A stretch of DNA of 64,000 bases, from assembly GCF_002094305.1 (NCBI RefSeq), contig NZ_LWTX01000003.1:434001-498000 (forward strand), read 5' to 3'. Below the pieces are notes generated by a model that searched no databases, had not been told where the DNA came from, and saw only the letters and a list, made by a program, of their open reading frames with translations. The position numbers and the translations under genes are program-made. The stretch comes from Prescottella equi (lineage in GTDB: Bacteria > Actinomycetota > Actinomycetes > Mycobacteriales > Mycobacteriaceae). The first letter of the stretch is position 1; each line of letters starts with the position of its first letter. This document shows positions 1-8,585 of this stretch, one piece after another.

Positions 1-1
1 G

Positions 2-1501
2 GGCTATCTCGTCGTCGACGATCCGGCCGTGCCGAACGGGCCCGCCCGCGAGGGGACCGGATCGGCCGCCGCCGCCGCGTGGCTCGACCGACTGAAGGAA
101 CTCGCCCGCACGATGTGCATCACATCGGTGCCGTTCGGCCAGGTGGACCTGTCGGCGCTGAGCCGCGTCGACGAGACCTCGCTCACCGACAGCGCGCTGC
201 GGGCACCCGCCGACATCGTCGACTCGATCCTCGGCGTCACCTCGCTACGGAACGTCACCTGGCCCGACTCCGGCGTCCTCGACGACGCGTCCGCGCAGCT
301 GCTGCACGGGATCGGACCGACGACGACGCTGCTGGCCGCCAACGCCGTCGAGTCGTCGGCCACGGCGGGCAGCAAGGTCGTCGTGGCCGGCGGGGGAGCG
401 GACGCCGTCACCGCCGGACTGTTCGACGTCTCCACCGGCGCGGCCCTCGCGGCGGTGGGCGCGGACCCGCAGACACCGTCGTACGTGCCGGACCGCGCGC
501 GCTACAACGTGGACGGCGATTCCCGCACCGCCCGCCTGCAGGACGCGCTGGGTGCGATGTCGTGGACGGCTCTGCAGTCGACGGGATCCACCGAGGGATC
601 CGCCCGGCGCGCGAACCAACCGCCCGACCGGCCGATGCTGATCGTGCCGCCGCAGCTGTGGTCGGCGGACGGCGACGAGGCCGCCGCCGTGCTGTCGACG
701 GCGTCGACGTTGCTGCGCTCGGGTCTGGCCACCCCCAAGCCGCTGGCGCGGGTCGCCGAGCAGCCGCCGACGTCCCCGGACCCCTCGTCCCTGGCGTATC
801 CGGAGCAGGCGATCGTCGACGGGACACCCCAGTCGGTCGAGAAGGGAGTGGGTGCGCAGGCACCGCGGATCGACGAACTGATGGACGCCCTCGTCGACGA
901 TCCGCAGGCGGCGCTGACTCCGACCCGGTTCCTCGCCCCGCTGCGCGAGGACCTGCTGCGTGCCATGACGCTGGCCGGGCGCAGCGAACAGAACGGTGCC
1001 GACGTCGCGGCCGACACGGTCGCGCAGCAGCGGGTCGACGCGGTCGCCACCACGATCGACGGGATGTACGCGTCGGTGACGATCCTGGCGCCGGGCGGCG
1101 TGTACACGCTGGCATCGGAGCAGAGTCCGCTGCTGCTGGTGGCCCGCAACGAACTGCCCGTCGCTATCACCGTGCAACTGCGGGTCGACGCCCCCGCCGA
1201 GATGCACATCACCGACATCGGGCCGCAGCAGTTGCCGCCGCGGGGCAGCCGGTCGCTGCAGGTTCCCGCCGAGATCGCCGACTCCCGCACCATGGTGGTC
1301 GACTTCTCACTCGCCACGGAAAGCGGCCAGAGCCTGGGCGAACAGACGTCCGTCACGGTGCGGTCGAATGCGTACGGTCAAGCTTTGGCGATAATTACGG
1401 CGTGCGCTGGTGCACTTCTGCTGTTCCTGGCCGGGCGACGACTCTGGCACCGGTTCCGTGGCCAGCCCGATAAAGCCGACGAAGGGTATGAACGTCCATG
1501 A
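2..1501 (+). CDS. DUF6049 family membrane protein (Rv3909-like), 5' end outside window
   Basis: The frame is open from the first bases of the window, so the N-terminus is missing and about 499 residues of the C-terminal part are visible. The visible part is an alanine-, aspartate- and valine-rich extracytoplasmic region. It ends in one hydrophobic segment near the C-terminus (around AIITACAGALLLFLAG) followed by a short basic cytoplasmic tail. The stop overlaps the next start by four bases (ATGA), so it is translationally coupled to murJ, as Rv3909 is to the MurJ gene Rv3910 in mycobacteria. A role as a periplasmic partner of the flippase is inferred from that context only; no catalytic motif is visible. 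Confidence 0.8.
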   Translation, partial: GYLVVDDPAVPNGPAREGTGSAAAAAWLDRLKELARTMCITSVPFGQVDLSALSRVDETSLTDSALRAPADIVDSILGVTSLRNVTWPDSGVLDDASAQLLHGIGPTTTLLAANAVESSATAGSKVVVAGGGADAVTAGLFDVSTGAALAAVGADPQTPSYVPDRARYNVDGDSRTARLQDALGAMSWTALQSTGSTEGSARRANQPPDRPMLIVPPQLWSADGDEAAAVLSTASTLLRSGLATPKPLARVAEQPPTSPDPSSLAYPEQAIVDGTPQSVEKGVGAQAPRIDELMDALVDDPQAALTPTRFLAPLREDLLRAMTLAGRSEQNGADVAADTVAQQRVDAVATTIDGMYASVTILAPGGVYTLASEQSPLLLVARNELPVAITVQLRVDAPAEMHITDIGPQQLPPRGSRSLQVPAEIADSRTMVVDFSLATESGQSLGEQTSVTVRSNAYGQALAIITACAGALLLFLAGRRLWHRFRGQPDKADEGYERP

Positions 1502-4500
1502 CCGAGAACTCTCGCGACGAGGGCGCTCGGTCGTCGGCGCGGCCGGAACCGTGGAACCGCGGTCCTGCCCCCGATCGCCGTTCCCCTGAGCAGCCCGCCC
1601 GACGCCCGGTCCCGCCGCCGCAGAACGGCCCGGTCCCGCCCGGCGCGCCACGCCGGATGCCGCCGCGCCCGATGCCGGGCGCACCGCGTCCCGTGCCCCC
1701 CGGAGCGCAGCGACCTGGTCAACCCGGAGCCCAGCGACCCATGCCTCCAGGCGGACCGCGCCCGATGCCTCCCGGCGGACCGCGCCCGATGCCGCCGGGC
1801 ATGCGACGCCCGCAGCCCCAGGGCGGCCCCCGCCCGCAGCCGATGCCGCCGCGCACGGCCGCGACCCAGGCCGTCCCCCGACCGGCCCCGCCACGTCCGG
1901 CGGTCGAGAAGGCACCCGAGCAGGCGTCGGAGCCGACGGCGAAGAAGCAGCAGAAGGGCTTGCTGGCGGCCACGGGATCGATCGCGATCGCGACCCTGAT
2001 CAGCCGCATGACCGGGTTCCTCAAGCAGCTGCTGCTGCTGACCGCGCTCGGTCCCGCGGTCGCCAGTGCCTTCACGGTCGCCAGCCAGATCCCGAACATG
2101 ATCTCCGAGCTGGTGCTCGGCGCGGTGCTCACCGCGATCGTCGTGCCGGTGCTGGTGCGCGCCGAACGTGAGGACCCCGACCAGGGTGCGGCGTTCGTCC
2201 GAAGACTCTTCACAGCCGCCCTGGCCCTGCTGGGGACGGCCGCCCTGTTCGCGACCGCGGCCGCGCCGATCCTCACGACCCAGGTCTTCCTGCCGGACGA
2301 CGGCGAGGTCAACACCGCCCTCACCACGGCTCTGTGTTTCCTGTTGCTGCCGGCGATCCTGTTCTACGGCCTGTCCGCGCTGCTCACGGCGATCCTCAAC
2401 ACCCGCCAGGACTTCAAACCGGGTGCGTGGGCGCCGGTCCTGAACAACCTGGTGGTGCTCGGCATCCTCGCCGCGTACTGGCTGATCCCGGGTGAGATCT
2501 CGCTCGACCCGGTCCGGATCAGCGACCCGCACCTGCTGCTGCTGGGACTGGGCGTCACCGCGGGTGTCGTGACGCAGGCGGTCAGCCTGATCCCGGCGAT
2601 CAAGCGCAACGGCATCTCGCTGCGCCCGCTGTGGGGTCTCGACGACCGCCTCAAGCAGTTCGGCGGGATGGCCGTCGCGATCGTGCTGTACGTGCTGATC
2701 AGTCAGGCGGGCATGGTCTTCGCAACCCGTGTCTCGGCGCACGCCGACGAGGCCGGCCCGGCGATCTACAACAACGCCTGGCTGCTGCTGCAGCTGCCGT
2801 ACGGCGTCCTCGGCGTCACGGTGCTCACCGCGATCATGCCGCGGCTGAGCCGCAACGCGGCCGCCGACGACACCCCCGCCGTCGTCGACGACCTGTCGGT
2901 GGCCACCCGTCTGACGATGATCGCGCTCATCCCGGTCATCACGTTCCTGACGTTCGCGGGCCCCCAGGTGGGCCACGCGCTGTACGGCTACGGCAACTTC
3001 GGCGCCGGTAACGCCGAACGGCTCGGCGAGGCGGTCAGCTGGTCGGCGTTCACGCTCATCCCGTATTCGCTGGTGCTGATCCACCTCCGCGTCTTCTATG
3101 CGCGCGAGCAGGCCTGGACCCCGACCTGGATCATCCTCGGCATCACCGGTGTGAAGATCGCGCTGTCGGCGTTGACGCCGCTGGTGGCCGCGGACAACCA
3201 GCAGGTGGTGATCCTGCTCGGCGCCGCGAACGGTGTCGCGTTCATCGCGGGCGCGTTCATCGGCGGCTTCCTGCTGCACCGCAGCCTCGGCGACCTGAGG
3301 ATGGCGAACGTCGGCAAGACGGTGTGGCTGGTGCTGCTCGCGTCCGCGGCCGGTGCGGTCGCGATGTTCGCGGCCGACAAGCTGCTCGGGCTCGAGAAAC
3401 TGTCCGACTCGTTCGGCGGGCCGGGCGCGATGGTCCGCGTCGCGATCACCGGCGCGATCATGCTGGTCGTCACGTTCGTCCTGATGTGGCTGGCGAAGGT
3501 GCCCGAGGTGATGGCCGTGACCGTCGCGGTGGGCCGCAAGGTGTCGGCGCTGCGCGGCCGCGGCGGCGGAGCGGACGAGGACACCACCGCGGCACCGCAG
3601 CCGTACGAGGCTGATACCGAACTGATTCCGGTTGTCCGGGACCTGCCGCGGTCACTCGATAGGCCCGATGGCCTCCCGTACCCTGGACGCAGCGAGGCAT
3701 ACGTCGGCGCGGATTACATTCCCGACGAGTTCATTGAAGGAGCGAGTGTGAGCGACGACGACGGTGCCGGCAAGCGCAACGGTACGTCCACCGACGTCGA
3801 GGACGGCACCACCAAGGTGGTGAACGCCGATGGCGCTTCGACGGATTCGTCGGACGAGCAGCCGGACGCCACCACGTCGAACGAAACCGGCTCGGCGGCA
3901 GAGTCTTCCGACGTATCGGATGCGGACCCGCAGGCGGAGGACGCCGACCGGACGTCGGATCGCCGTCGCCGCGCCCGGGATCTGAACGTCGACACCGGCG
4001 TCTTCCCGATCGGTTCGCCACAGCTTCCGCCGTTGCGCGTCACGGGCGCGGTCTCCGAGCCCCGCCGCCCGCTGCGCGGACCCCAACTGGTGCCGGGCGC
4101 CTCGGTCGCCGGCGGCCGCTACCGGCTGCTGGCACCGCACGGAGGCGCCCGCGGGCTGCAGTTCTGGCAGGCCCTCGACATCAAGCTCGACCGCGAGGTG
4201 GCGCTCACGTTCGTCGATGCCGATCAGCAGGCCGAAGGTCCGGCCGCTACCGGCCCCGATGGGCCGCAGGCGATCCTGTCGCGCACGCTGCGCCTGGGAC
4301 GGATCAATTCGCCCGGCCTCGCCCGCGTGCTCGACGTGGTCCGAGGTTCCTCGGGCGGCATCGTCGTCGCCGAGTGGACGCCGGGTCGCTCGCTCAAGGA
4401 GATGGCGTCCACCCAGCCGTCCCCGATCGGCGCCGCCCGCGCCGTCCGCGCTCTCGCCGGGGCGGCCGAGGCCGCGCACCGCGGCGGCAGCGCGCTGTCC

Positions 4501-5604
4501 GTCGACGACCCCGACCGCATCCGGATCAGCGCGGCGGGCGACGCAGTGCTCGCGTTCCCCGGCACGCTCTCCGACGCCGACCCGGCCTCCGACGTGCGCG
4601 GACTGGGCGCGATGCTGTACGCGCTCATCACCGACCGCTGGCCGCTCGACGGCCCGGGCAACCGGCCCGACGACGGCGACGCGATGCTCCCGGCGGACCG
4701 GGACGCGTCGGGCCGTCCGGTCGAGCCGCGCGAGGTGCGCCCGGACGTGCCGTTCGAGATCTCCGCGGTGGCGGCCCGCGCGCTGGGCGGCGACAGCGGA
4801 ATCCGTGCGGCGGGAACGGTGCAGCACATTCTCGACCAGGCGACGGTCGTCGACCAGAAGACCGACCTGATGCCGGCGCTGCGGCTGGGCCAGCGGGCGC
4901 CCGGCAGCACCGGGCACGCACTGCCGGAGGATCCCGAGACGGCGGCCGCCGAGAAGCAGAAGTCGGACCGCACACTCATCGCGCTCGTGTCCCTCGGTGT
5001 GCTGACCGTGGTGGTGCTCGCCCTGATCGGCTGGTGGCTCGTGAGCCTGCTGACGGGCGGCAACTCCGACGAACCGCTCAACAAGCAGAACCTGGGCCTG
5101 ACGACGTCCGCCGTGGCGCCCGAGCCGTCGTCGGAGGCGTCGCCGTCCGCTGCGCCGTCCGCGACCACGACGGTCCGGCCCGTGAACGCGGCCGTGTTCT
5201 CGCCGCAGGGCACCCCGGACAATGCCGCGAACGCCGGTATGGCGATCGACGGCAACCCGGCGACGGTGTGGAACACCGATGCGTACTTCCAGCCGTTCCC
5301 GGCGCTCAAGAACGGCGTGGGGCTGATGGTGACGCTCCCCGACGCGGCGAAGCTGACCAGCATGCAGATCACCTCGCCCACGCCGGGCACCCAGGTGGAG
5401 ATCCGCACGGCGCCGTCCCCGAACACGTCGCTGGACCAGACGCGGGTCATCGGGAACGCCACCCTGAAGGACGGTGTGACGGAAATCCCACTCACCGCGG
5501 AGGGCGCCACCAAGAACGTCCTCGTGTGGATCACCGATCTGAGCGCAACGAGCGGAAAGAACCAGTCCGGCATCGCCGAGGTCGCGTTCACCGCGGCGTC
5601 CTGA
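1498..5604 (+). CDS. murJ: MurJ lipid II flippase fused to an intracellular pseudokinase and an extracytoplasmic domain
   Basis: This 1368-residue protein has the mycobacterial MviN (Rv3910) architecture. Residues 1 to about 145 are a low-complexity Pro/Arg/Gly tail containing repeated PMPPGGPRP units. About 150-680 is the multi-helix MurJ core that flips lipid II across the membrane. About 860-1140 is a protein-kinase-like domain. It is followed by one transmembrane helix (about 1158-1183) and a C-terminal extracytoplasmic domain resembling carbohydrate-binding or discoidin folds. In the kinase-like part the usual VAIK lysine position reads VALTF and no HRD or DFG motif is seen, so it is a pseudokinase. 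In mycobacteria PknB phosphorylates this domain and FhaA then binds it; both partners are encoded at the other end of this window. The start overlaps the upstream stop. Confidence 0.95.
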   Translation: MTENSRDEGARSSARPEPWNRGPAPDRRSPEQPARRPVPPPQNGPVPPGAPRRMPPRPMPGAPRPVPPGAQRPGQPGAQRPMPPGGPRPMPPGGPRPMPPGMRRPQPQGGPRPQPMPPRTAATQAVPRPAPPRPAVEKAPEQASEPTAKKQQKGLLAATGSIAIATLISRMTGFLKQLLLLTALGPAVASAFTVASQIPNMISELVLGAVLTAIVVPVLVRAEREDPDQGAAFVRRLFTAALALLGTAALFATAAAPILTTQVFLPDDGEVNTALTTALCFLLLPAILFYGLSALLTAILNTRQDFKPGAWAPVLNNLVVLGILAAYWLIPGEISLDPVRISDPHLLLLGLGVTAGVVTQAVSLIPAIKRNGISLRPLWGLDDRLKQFGGMAVAIVLYVLISQAGMVFATRVSAHADEAGPAIYNNAWLLLQLPYGVLGVTVLTAIMPRLSRNAAADDTPAVVDDLSVATRLTMIALIPVITFLTFAGPQVGHALYGYGNFGAGNAERLGEAVSWSAFTLIPYSLVLIHLRVFYAREQAWTPTWIILGITGVKIALSALTPLVAADNQQVVILLGAANGVAFIAGAFIGGFLLHRSLGDLRMANVGKTVWLVLLASAAGAVAMFAADKLLGLEKLSDSFGGPGAMVRVAITGAIMLVVTFVLMWLAKVPEVMAVTVAVGRKVSALRGRGGGADEDTTAAPQPYEADTELIPVVRDLPRSLDRPDGLPYPGRSEAYVGADYIPDEFIEGASVSDDDGAGKRNGTSTDVEDGTTKVVNADGASTDSSDEQPDATTSNETGSAAESSDVSDADPQAEDADRTSDRRRRARDLNVDTGVFPIGSPQLPPLRVTGAVSEPRRPLRGPQLVPGASVAGGRYRLLAPHGGARGLQFWQALDIKLDREVALTFVDADQQAEGPAATGPDGPQAILSRTLRLGRINSPGLARVLDVVRGSSGGIVVAEWTPGRSLKEMASTQPSPIGAARAVRALAGAAEAAHRGGSALSVDDPDRIRISAAGDAVLAFPGTLSDADPASDVRGLGAMLYALITDRWPLDGPGNRPDDGDAMLPADRDASGRPVEPREVRPDVPFEISAVAARALGGDSGIRAAGTVQHILDQATVVDQKTDLMPALRLGQRAPGSTGHALPEDPETAAAEKQKSDRTLIALVSLGVLTVVVLALIGWWLVSLLTGGNSDEPLNKQNLGLTTSAVAPEPSSEASPSAAPSATTTVRPVNAAVFSPQGTPDNAANAGMAIDGNPATVWNTDAYFQPFPALKNGVGLMVTLPDAAKLTSMQITSPTPGTQVEIRTAPSPNTSLDQTRVIGNATLKDGVTEIPLTAEGATKNVLVWITDLSATSGKNQSGIAEVAFTAAS

Positions 5605-5664
5605 CATACCGTCCGACCCGATCCGGAGCGGCATGTCGGGCAACCGATCAGCTAGCATCCGCCG

Positions 5665-5955
5665 GTGCGAATCTTCAGGGGGGTCGCCAAAGCTGGTCTG
5701 TCGGATTCGGAACTCTTGGCAGCGCACGCGTCGGGTGATGGGGACGCGTTCGCGGAGTTGCTGAATCGGCACTACGACCATCTCTGGCACGTTGCGAGGA
5801 GAACGAGTTACACGGCCGAGGACGCCGCGGACGCGCTGCAGGAGGCGCTGCTGTCGGCGCATCGGACGGCGGGCTCGTTCCGAGAGGACGCGGCCGTGCG
5901 CAGCTGGCTGCACACGATCGTGGTGAACTGTTGCAGCCCCAGCTCAGCGGCTTAA
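5665..5955 (+). pseudogene. sigM: sigM 5' fragment (ECF sigma factor region 2), interrupted by island insertion
   Basis: The reading frame starts at GTG and encodes an ECF sigma region 2 (core-binding and -10 recognition part). After VVN at codon 88 it runs into island DNA, adds eight unrelated residues (CCSPSSAA) and stops. Joining the first 88 codons to the downstream fragment at 14141 restores an uninterrupted 193-codon SigM-like protein ending in a normal region 4. Position after murJ and before rsmA-trxB-trxA matches mycobacterial sigM. As it stands the fragment lacks region 4 and should not be a working sigma factor, although it might still bind core polymerase or the anti-sigma factor. 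Confidence 0.9.
5918..5928. other. attL core (TCGTGGTGAAC)
   Basis: The 11-bp sequence TCGTGGTGAAC occurs here at the end of the intact sigM reading frame and again at 14130-14140, where the sigM frame resumes. Recombination between the two copies would remove 8212 bp and rejoin sigM in frame. It is therefore the best candidate for the integrase crossover core. Confidence 0.85.
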
Positions 5956-7145
5956 ATGCCGCTCTCCGTCCGCAGTGCGTCCGCAGTAGGTCCGAGAGCC
6001 TCCCCGAGCAGACTGTCAGCAGCCTTCCGCGTCCGGTCCTCCGCTTTCGGCCACAGGTGGCTGTAGGTGTCGAGCGTGACGGACGCTGATGAGTGCCCCA
6101 ACGCCCTCTGGACCGTGACCACGTCGCACCCGGCCGCGATCAGTCCGGACGCGAAGTAGTGGCGCAGCGAATGCAGCTTCAGTTCGACGCCCGCGGCCTT
6201 CTTCGCCTTCCGCCAGCGGGTGCCGACCATGTTTCCCTCGAGCGGGTTCTCGCCCAGGCCAGGGAAGAGCCAGCGATCGGGCTCGCCGTCCGGCCGATGC
6301 ACGCGGATGTGCTCGGCCACGAGATCGAGCAGCGCGGCTGGCGCGGCCACCGTGCGCTCGCTCCCGTACTTCGGCGGCCGGATCTCGACGACGCCACTGC
6401 GGACACGCTGCACCTGTCGAGAGACAGCGATCTCGCGGCGTAGGAAGTCGAAGTCGGAGACCCGGAATGCAGCAGTCTCTCCCGAGCGTGTGCCGGCGAA
6501 CGCGCACAGCGCGACGAACGCTTCGAATCCGTCCGGCGCCGATCTCACGAGCGCGCCCACCTGCTCGCTTGTCGGGATGAGCATCGCGGCCTCAGCGCGA
6601 CGCGTCCGGGGGAGCGGCACCCGGGCGCTCGGGTCCTTGGCGAGTACCTGGTCCCGGATAGCGGCCTTCAACACCGCGCGGACGTTCATCATCCGCGTCT
6701 TGATGGTTTGCGGCGCGAGCGGCTGATCTCGCATCGACTTCACCCACGCCTCGAAGTGACTGGCGCGCAGCTCCCCGAGCGCGACGTTCGAGAACGGGAC
6801 GCTGCGTTCGGTGAGGTCCATGCTCCGGCGCGTGTTCGTCTCCCACACCTGCCGCCCGGACCATTCGCGGTAGAACGACCCGAACGTGATCCGCCCCCTC
6901 GCCGGATCGACGTAGCTACCGGTCACCTGGGCGACGGTGATCTCGTCCAGCCATCGCTGGGCGTCAACCTTCCGCTCGAAACCTTTGACGTGCTCGCGGC
7001 CTTCGTCGTCGACGTACCGGGCCCGCCAGCGCTTGCCCTTGCCGTGGTTTGCCGACGGCACCTTCGACGGCCGACGCTCGCTGTCGTAGACCGTTTTCGT
7101 CCAGCGGTCCTCGACGCCAGCGCGACGGTTACGCCTGGTCGTCAT
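5952..7145 (-). CDS. int: Tyrosine integrase of the island
   Basis: The 397-residue protein has a basic N-terminal arm-binding region (about 1-75), a SAM-like core-binding domain (about 85-170) and a catalytic domain with all expected residues: R220 (AGTRSGE), K259 (PPKYGSE), H325 and R328 (HSLRH), H351 (LGHSS) and the nucleophile Y361 (LDTYSH). Its stop lies 24 bp from the attL core, the usual place for an integrase acting on its own att site. Its start overlaps the repressor gene by 17 bp, so int and repressor form one leftward transcript. The last codons contain the left copy of the arm-type repeat. It should catalyse integration into, and with the excisionase excision from, sigM. Confidence 0.95.
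   Translation of the reverse strand: MTTRRNRRAGVEDRWTKTVYDSERRPSKVPSANHGKGKRWRARYVDDEGREHVKGFERKVDAQRWLDEITVAQVTGSYVDPARGRITFGSFYREWSGRQVWETNTRRSMDLTERSVPFSNVALGELRASHFEAWVKSMRDQPLAPQTIKTRMMNVRAVLKAAIRDQVLAKDPSARVPLPRTRRAEAAMLIPTSEQVGALVRSAPDGFEAFVALCAFAGTRSGETAAFRVSDFDFLRREIAVSRQVQRVRSGVVEIRPPKYGSERTVAAPAALLDLVAEHIRVHRPDGEPDRWLFPGLGENPLEGNMVGTRWRKAKKAAGVELKLHSLRHYFASGLIAAGCDVVTVQRALGHSSASVTLDTYSHLWPKAEDRTRKAADSLLGEALGPTADALRTESGI
5966..5989. repeat. Left arm-type direct repeat (two GTCCGCAGT units)
   Basis: A 24-bp sequence here recurs exactly, in the same orientation, at 13993-14016. It consists of two GTCCGCAGT units set 11 bp apart. It sits 38 bp inside the attL core and within the 3' end of int. 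This arrangement fits arm-type integrase binding sites of a tyrosine-recombinase attP. Confidence 0.7.
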
Positions 7146-7638
7146 CGGGCACCCAGTGCATCCGCTGGCCTATGACGTTGTACAGCTCTGCTGCGGCGCT
7201 TCCAGTCAGATTCTCGTCGACCACCCGCTGAATGAGGTCGGGTCTTAGCAGTGACATAGCCGCTGCCCTCTCATCCTCAGGCAATGCAGCGATTGCCGCC
7301 TCGACTTGCTGGCCGATCCAGACGCCTTCATCCGTCCAAGCGTCCTGTCTAACAAGCCAATCCATAATCGATGCCGCGAGGCGGGGTACCGACATTGGTG
7401 ATTCAAACATCTGGTCGACCCGTAGACCGAATACCTGAGCAAGCGCCTGGGCTTCATCAAGTCGAATCACCCTCGGCCGGTCTACGTCACGTAGCTCGAT
7501 CTTCGCAATCGCCGACGGGTGAAGCGTCACACCGAGGTCTGCCAGACGAGCAGCGAGTTCAGCCTGCGTCCACCCCCGCTGTTCCCGCTCATGCCGCACT
7601 CGTCGCCCGAACTGATTCTCAGCACTCTCTCTACCCAC
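7129..7638 (-). CDS. XRE-family HTH transcriptional repressor of the island
   Basis: The 169-residue protein has an N-terminal XRE helix-turn-helix (about residues 10-60, with RRVRHEREQRGWTQAELA and the recognition-helix region HPSAIAKIE). A helical C-terminal half probably mediates dimerisation. The start is GTG with no strong ribosome site, so leaderless translation is possible. It is divergent from the excisionase operon across an 87-bp gap carrying two matching operator-like repeats, the layout of a lysogeny switch. By position it is the candidate master repressor that keeps the excision and capsid operon silent. Confidence 0.8.
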   Translation of the reverse strand: MGRESAENQFGRRVRHEREQRGWTQAELAARLADLGVTLHPSAIAKIELRDVDRPRVIRLDEAQALAQVFGLRVDQMFESPMSVPRLAASIMDWLVRQDAWTDEGVWIGQQVEAAIAALPEDERAAAMSLLRPDLIQRVVDENLTGSAAAELYNVIGQRMHWVPDDDQA

Positions 7639-7640
7639 AA

Positions 7641-7715
7641 GAGCAAACTACACCCGTTCAAGGTTGCCGCCGTGAACAACCTCTGATATTCCTTATTGAG
7701 CAAACGTAACCCGTT
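7641..7715. promoter_or_regulatory. Divergent operator pair GAGCAAAC-N3-ACCCGTT
   Basis: Two 18-bp direct repeats, GAGCAAACTACACCCGTT at 7641-7658 and GAGCAAACGTAACCCGTT at 7698-7715, differ only at the three central bases and start 57 bp apart. One abuts the repressor start and the other the excisionase ribosome site. They are the only such repeats between the divergent genes and are the likely repressor binding sites. Confidence 0.6.
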
Positions 7716-7725
7716 GGAGGAATTC

Positions 7726-7941
7726 ATGAGCTCAGTCAACGTCCGTACCGAACGCCTGACTACGAAGCAGGTTCACGAGCGATACCCCTTCATCCCTGAG
7801 GCCACGCTGCGGTACTGGCGGCATACGGGTGTCGGTCCCGAGTCGGCGAAGATCGGCGGCCGGGTCGTCTACCGCGTGGACCGGCTCGAGGAATGGCTCG
7901 CCGCACAGGAGGAGTCGAGTAAGCGCGGCGGTGTCCAATGA
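7726..7941 (+). CDS. xis: Excisionase / MerR-like HTH protein
   Basis: This 71-residue protein is a single winged-helix excisionase-type domain (LTTKQVHERYPFIPEATLRY, then a wing region ending VYRVDRLEEWLA). Start ATG follows a good GGAGG ribosome site 5 bp upstream. It is the first gene of the rightward operon, directly opposite the repressor, and its stop overlaps the next start (ATGA). Such proteins bend att DNA and direct the integrase toward excision; that role here is inferred from fold and position. Confidence 0.8.
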   Translation: MSSVNVRTERLTTKQVHERYPFIPEATLRYWRHTGVGPESAKIGGRVVYRVDRLEEWLAAQEESSKRGGVQ

Positions 7942-8585
7942 CCGCCCGCGTGACCGGCTCAACCGAGTCCCTAGAGCAGATCGTGCGCGACATTGAGGAC
8001 GCCGGCCCCGGCGCCACCGAGTCCCGGACGTACCGGGCGATCGTCGCCGAGCTCGAGCATCGCAGACGTGAGAACGCCCCCGCCCCGGACGCCACCGGGG
8101 ACGAGGGCAGTGAACCGGCATCCATCCAGCGAGAAGGAGCAGATTCGATGACCACGCTACCGAACACCCTGCTCAGCGAGAAGGAAGTACGCGACGCGGA
8201 CACCATCACGGAGGACCCGGACTCGCGTATCGCCGAGTTCGAGGACCGCGACCGCGAAATCGGTCGGATACTCGACGCCATCAACAACGCCGCCGATATC
8301 GACCAGACGCCGCCCGGTAGCTGGTACGCCGGCGCGGCCCCGATATTCGACGTCGTGACGCCGACCGATGAGCCGGTGCGGGTCTGGTCCCGGGAGTTCG
8401 CGGACCCCGATGAGCGGGCGTTCAGCGTGCAGCTCTACGCCGAGGACGTGCTGACCTCGGCGGGACTGAGGCGCTCACCGGTCGAGGTCTTCGTCGACGC
8501 TGACGGGATGACAGGCGATCAGGCGCGCGCGCTGTCCGCAGCTATCGCTCGGGCCGTCGACGCGCTCGCCGGGAGTGGGCAGTGA
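7938..8585 (+). CDS. Island protein of unknown function (215 aa)
   Basis: The protein has no family I recognise. It has an acidic, charged N-terminal half with likely helices (SLEQIVRDIEDAG, TYRAIVAELEHRRRE, then RIAEFEDRDREIGRILDAIN). A more ordered C-terminal half includes VRVWSREFADPDERAFSV and ends in an alanine-rich helix (GDQARALSAAIARAVDALAG). No Cys clusters, signal peptide or membrane helix are visible. Both ends overlap neighbouring genes by one to four bases, so it is co-translated with the excisionase and the second recombinase, which suggests an early or replication/excision role. Confidence 0.7.
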   Translation: MTARVTGSTESLEQIVRDIEDAGPGATESRTYRAIVAELEHRRRENAPAPDATGDEGSEPASIQREGADSMTTLPNTLLSEKEVRDADTITEDPDSRIAEFEDRDREIGRILDAINNAADIDQTPPGSWYAGAAPIFDVVTPTDEPVRVWSREFADPDERAFSVQLYAEDVLTSAGLRRSPVEVFVDADGMTGDQARALSAAIARAVDALAGSGQ

